A stretch of 8,330 nucleotides of DNA from Peptococcaceae bacterium. GTDB taxonomy: Bacteria > Bacillota > Peptococcia > Peptococcales > Peptococcaceae. Under the pieces are notes generated by a model, which had not been told where the DNA came from, did not search any database, and saw only the letters and a list, made by a program, of their open reading frames with translations. Both the position numbers and the translations under genes were made by a program. The stretch covers positions 1 to 8,330 of the forward strand of contig CAAETY010000105.1 in NCBI GenBank assembly GCA_900759105.1. The letters run 5' to 3'. Numbering within the stretch: the first letter of the stretch is position 1; each line of letters begins with the position of its first letter. Shown here piece by piece: positions 7,101-8,330 of this stretch.

Positions 7101-8330
7101 GCAGGAAAAGGATATCATGCTTGTCAGCACTGCACAGACAGACACGCAGTATTATATCAATAACAGCGGTATCAGCGCATCCTCTGACGGTGTAAAACTG
7201 ATGGTCGATCACAGTCTGGATGATGCACTTTTAAGTGCGTACATCAATCGAACCTTCAACACCGAAGGCAAGTATTCATATCAGTTCCGCTATCTCGATC
7301 TGGTTGATACCTCAAACGGCAATACCTACGTTACCATGGGTGCTGGTCAGAAAATGAACCTGTACTGGCCGGTCCCCAGCGATGCAAAGTCAAACTCTGA
7401 GTTCCATATCATCCACTTTAAGGGCATCGACCGCGACAGTGACGCTGATGTGAATGAACTTTTGACCACTCGTATTCCGGAGGAACTGACATGTGAAACG
7501 GTTACAATCGGCGGACAGAAATTCGTTAAGTTCGCAGTTGACTCCTTCTCTCCGTTCGCACTGCTATATGAAAAGGATACGTCTACGCCAACTCAACCGT
7601 CCGGCGGCGGAGGTTCATCCAGCGGCTCTACCAAGTACATACTACACTATGAGTCCAACGGCGGCACGTCCTATAAGGACGAAAGCTACTCCTACGGCAC
7701 GACCGTATCGCTGGATAAGGTCCCGACCCGCGAGAGTTACACCTTCACCGGCTGGTACGCCGATAAGAAATTGACCACCAAGATATCCAGCATCAAGATG
7801 ACGAGCAACAAGACGGTCTATGCAGGCTGGAAGGCTACCGGAGTACCGAGTATGCTGAATGGCGATGACCATTATGCTTATGTCGTCGGTTATACAGACG
7901 GAACCGTTCGCCCGAATGCAAATATCAGCCGTGCTGAGGTTGCCACGATCTTCTTTAGATTGCTCAAAGAAGGTGTCCGCAGTGAGAACTTGACTACAAG
8001 CAACACATTCAAGGATGTACTGGATGGACAATGGCACAACACGCCAATATCCACAATGGCAAAGTTGGGTGTTGTTAAAGGTCGAAATGCCGAGTGCTTT
8101 GACCCGGATGCACCAATCACCCGTGCGGAATTTGCGGCAATCTGTGCGCGCTTCAACACCAAACCAGTCGAGAACAGCGGCAGCTTCTCCGACATTTCCG
8201 GTCACTGGGCGGAAAACGAGATCGAGAGAGCGGCAGCGTTCGGCTGGATTTCGGGCTATCCGGACGGCACGTTCCGCCCCGACGCCCGCATCACCCGCGC
8301 TGAGGCTATGACGATGATCAACCGCGTGCT
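4107..8330 (+). CDS. Large SLH-domain surface protein, frameshifted in the signal peptide, 3'-partial
   Basis: This is a predicted exported, cell-wall-anchored adhesin-like protein; no catalytic motif was recognised. ATG 4107 starts MKTKLLSL, but the rest of the signal peptide (LLTLSLLMTMLPTAAFA, cleavage before VDG) lies in the +1 frame from 4132. One surplus base near 4131 breaks the gene. From 4132 to the window end that frame has no stop, giving about 1400 codons. With the shift corrected: signal peptide 1-25; Thr/Asn/Gly-rich beta-solenoid-like region to about 700, with recurrent GGNITI strands; InlB-B (Listeria-Bacteroides) repeat 716-791; an unassigned beta-rich region; a Gly/Ser linker near 1170; a second InlB-B repeat 1176-1243; and three SLH domains from about 1252. 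Glutamine is about 30 CAG to 6 CAA, unlike guaA. SLH domains bind pyruvylated wall polymer, so the protein should sit outside the cell. The first ATG in the long frame (4153) would delete most of the signal peptide and has no ribosome site. Confidence 0.82.
5098..5232 (+). repeat. Near-identical 24-bp repeat in the solenoid region
   Basis: Bases 5098-5121 and 5209-5232 are nearly identical, both encoding VGGNITI followed by Asp or Asn, and sit 111 bp (37 codons) apart. Related strands (VYVGGNATL near 4786, GSVTVNATD near 5290, GPVTVTVNGG near 5404) suggest coils of a beta-solenoid. Confidence 0.6.
6253..6480 (+). other. InlB B-repeat domain 1 within the surface protein
   Basis: The segment encodes IRVIFDKNGGD, then LPTTNPTRTGYLFNGWNTK, and ends TVYAQWK. 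This is the classic pattern of InlB B / Listeria-Bacteroides repeats: FxxNGG, then RxGYxFxGW, then YAxW. In adhesins these beta-grasp modules act as stalks or binding repeats. Confidence 0.85.
7633..7836 (+). other. InlB B-repeat domain 2 within the surface protein
   Basis: The segment encodes YILHYESNGGTS, then PTRESYTFTGWYADKK, and ends KTVYAGWKA. It follows a Gly/Ser-rich flexible linker (about 7600-7632) and directly precedes the SLH domains, a common order in clostridial surface proteins. Confidence 0.85.
7861..8330 (+). other. Three SLH domains, the last one cut by the window end
   Basis: SLH1 (about 7861-7970) has VGYTDGTVRPNANISRAEVA. SLH2 (about 8005-8154) has TFKDV, then PDAPITRAEFAAI. 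SLH3 (from about 8179) has SFSDISGHWAENEI, then GYPDGTFRPDARITRAEA. The ISRAE/ITRAE signatures are canonical. A set of three forms one wall-polymer-binding unit, so the protein probably ends shortly beyond the window. Confidence 0.92.

Overview
The window carries two well-formed genes on the + strand (a metal-dependent amidohydrolase, cut at the left edge, and guaA, GMP synthase). After guaA the DNA changes character: a 3'-terminal remnant of a plasmid-type relaxase is followed by the start of a very large surface protein with SLH anchor domains, which runs off the right edge. Nothing coding was found on the - strand. The GMP synthase sequence, the AGGAGG-type ribosome binding sites, the Mob/Pre-type relaxase tail and the InlB-B/SLH adhesin architecture all suggest a gut-type Bacillota (Clostridia or possibly Negativicutes). 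Genus cannot be fixed from this sequence.

Left part (1-2092): the amidohydrolase frame is open from base 1 and ends at 2016. A small hairpin overlaps the stop codon, and a strong 14-bp rho-independent terminator follows (2057-2092).

Middle (2093-3557): a likely promoter with an extended -10 and a leader containing an 8-bp stem precede guaA, whose start at 2268 is fixed by AGGAGG. The encoded GMP synthase is only 429 aa. Its ATP-pyrophosphatase and dimerisation domains look complete. Its glutamine amidotransferase domain is about 80 residues short and has Asp where the catalytic Cys should be, so this enzyme probably depends on ammonia or on a separate glutaminase subunit.

Right part (3558-8330): immediately after the guaA stop, codon use changes. 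Glutamine goes from almost all CAA to almost all CAG. A decayed relaxase C-terminus appears, which points to an integrated mobile element whose left edge lies in about 3558-3618. The likely cargo is a protein of more than 1400 aa with a signal peptide, a Gly/Asn-rich beta-solenoid-like region, two InlB-B repeats and three SLH domains. One base too many inside the signal-peptide coding sequence separates the good start site (ATG 4107) from an otherwise uninterrupted frame of about 1400 codons. The adhesin is therefore switched off by a frameshift, read through in some unusual way, or affected by a sequence error.
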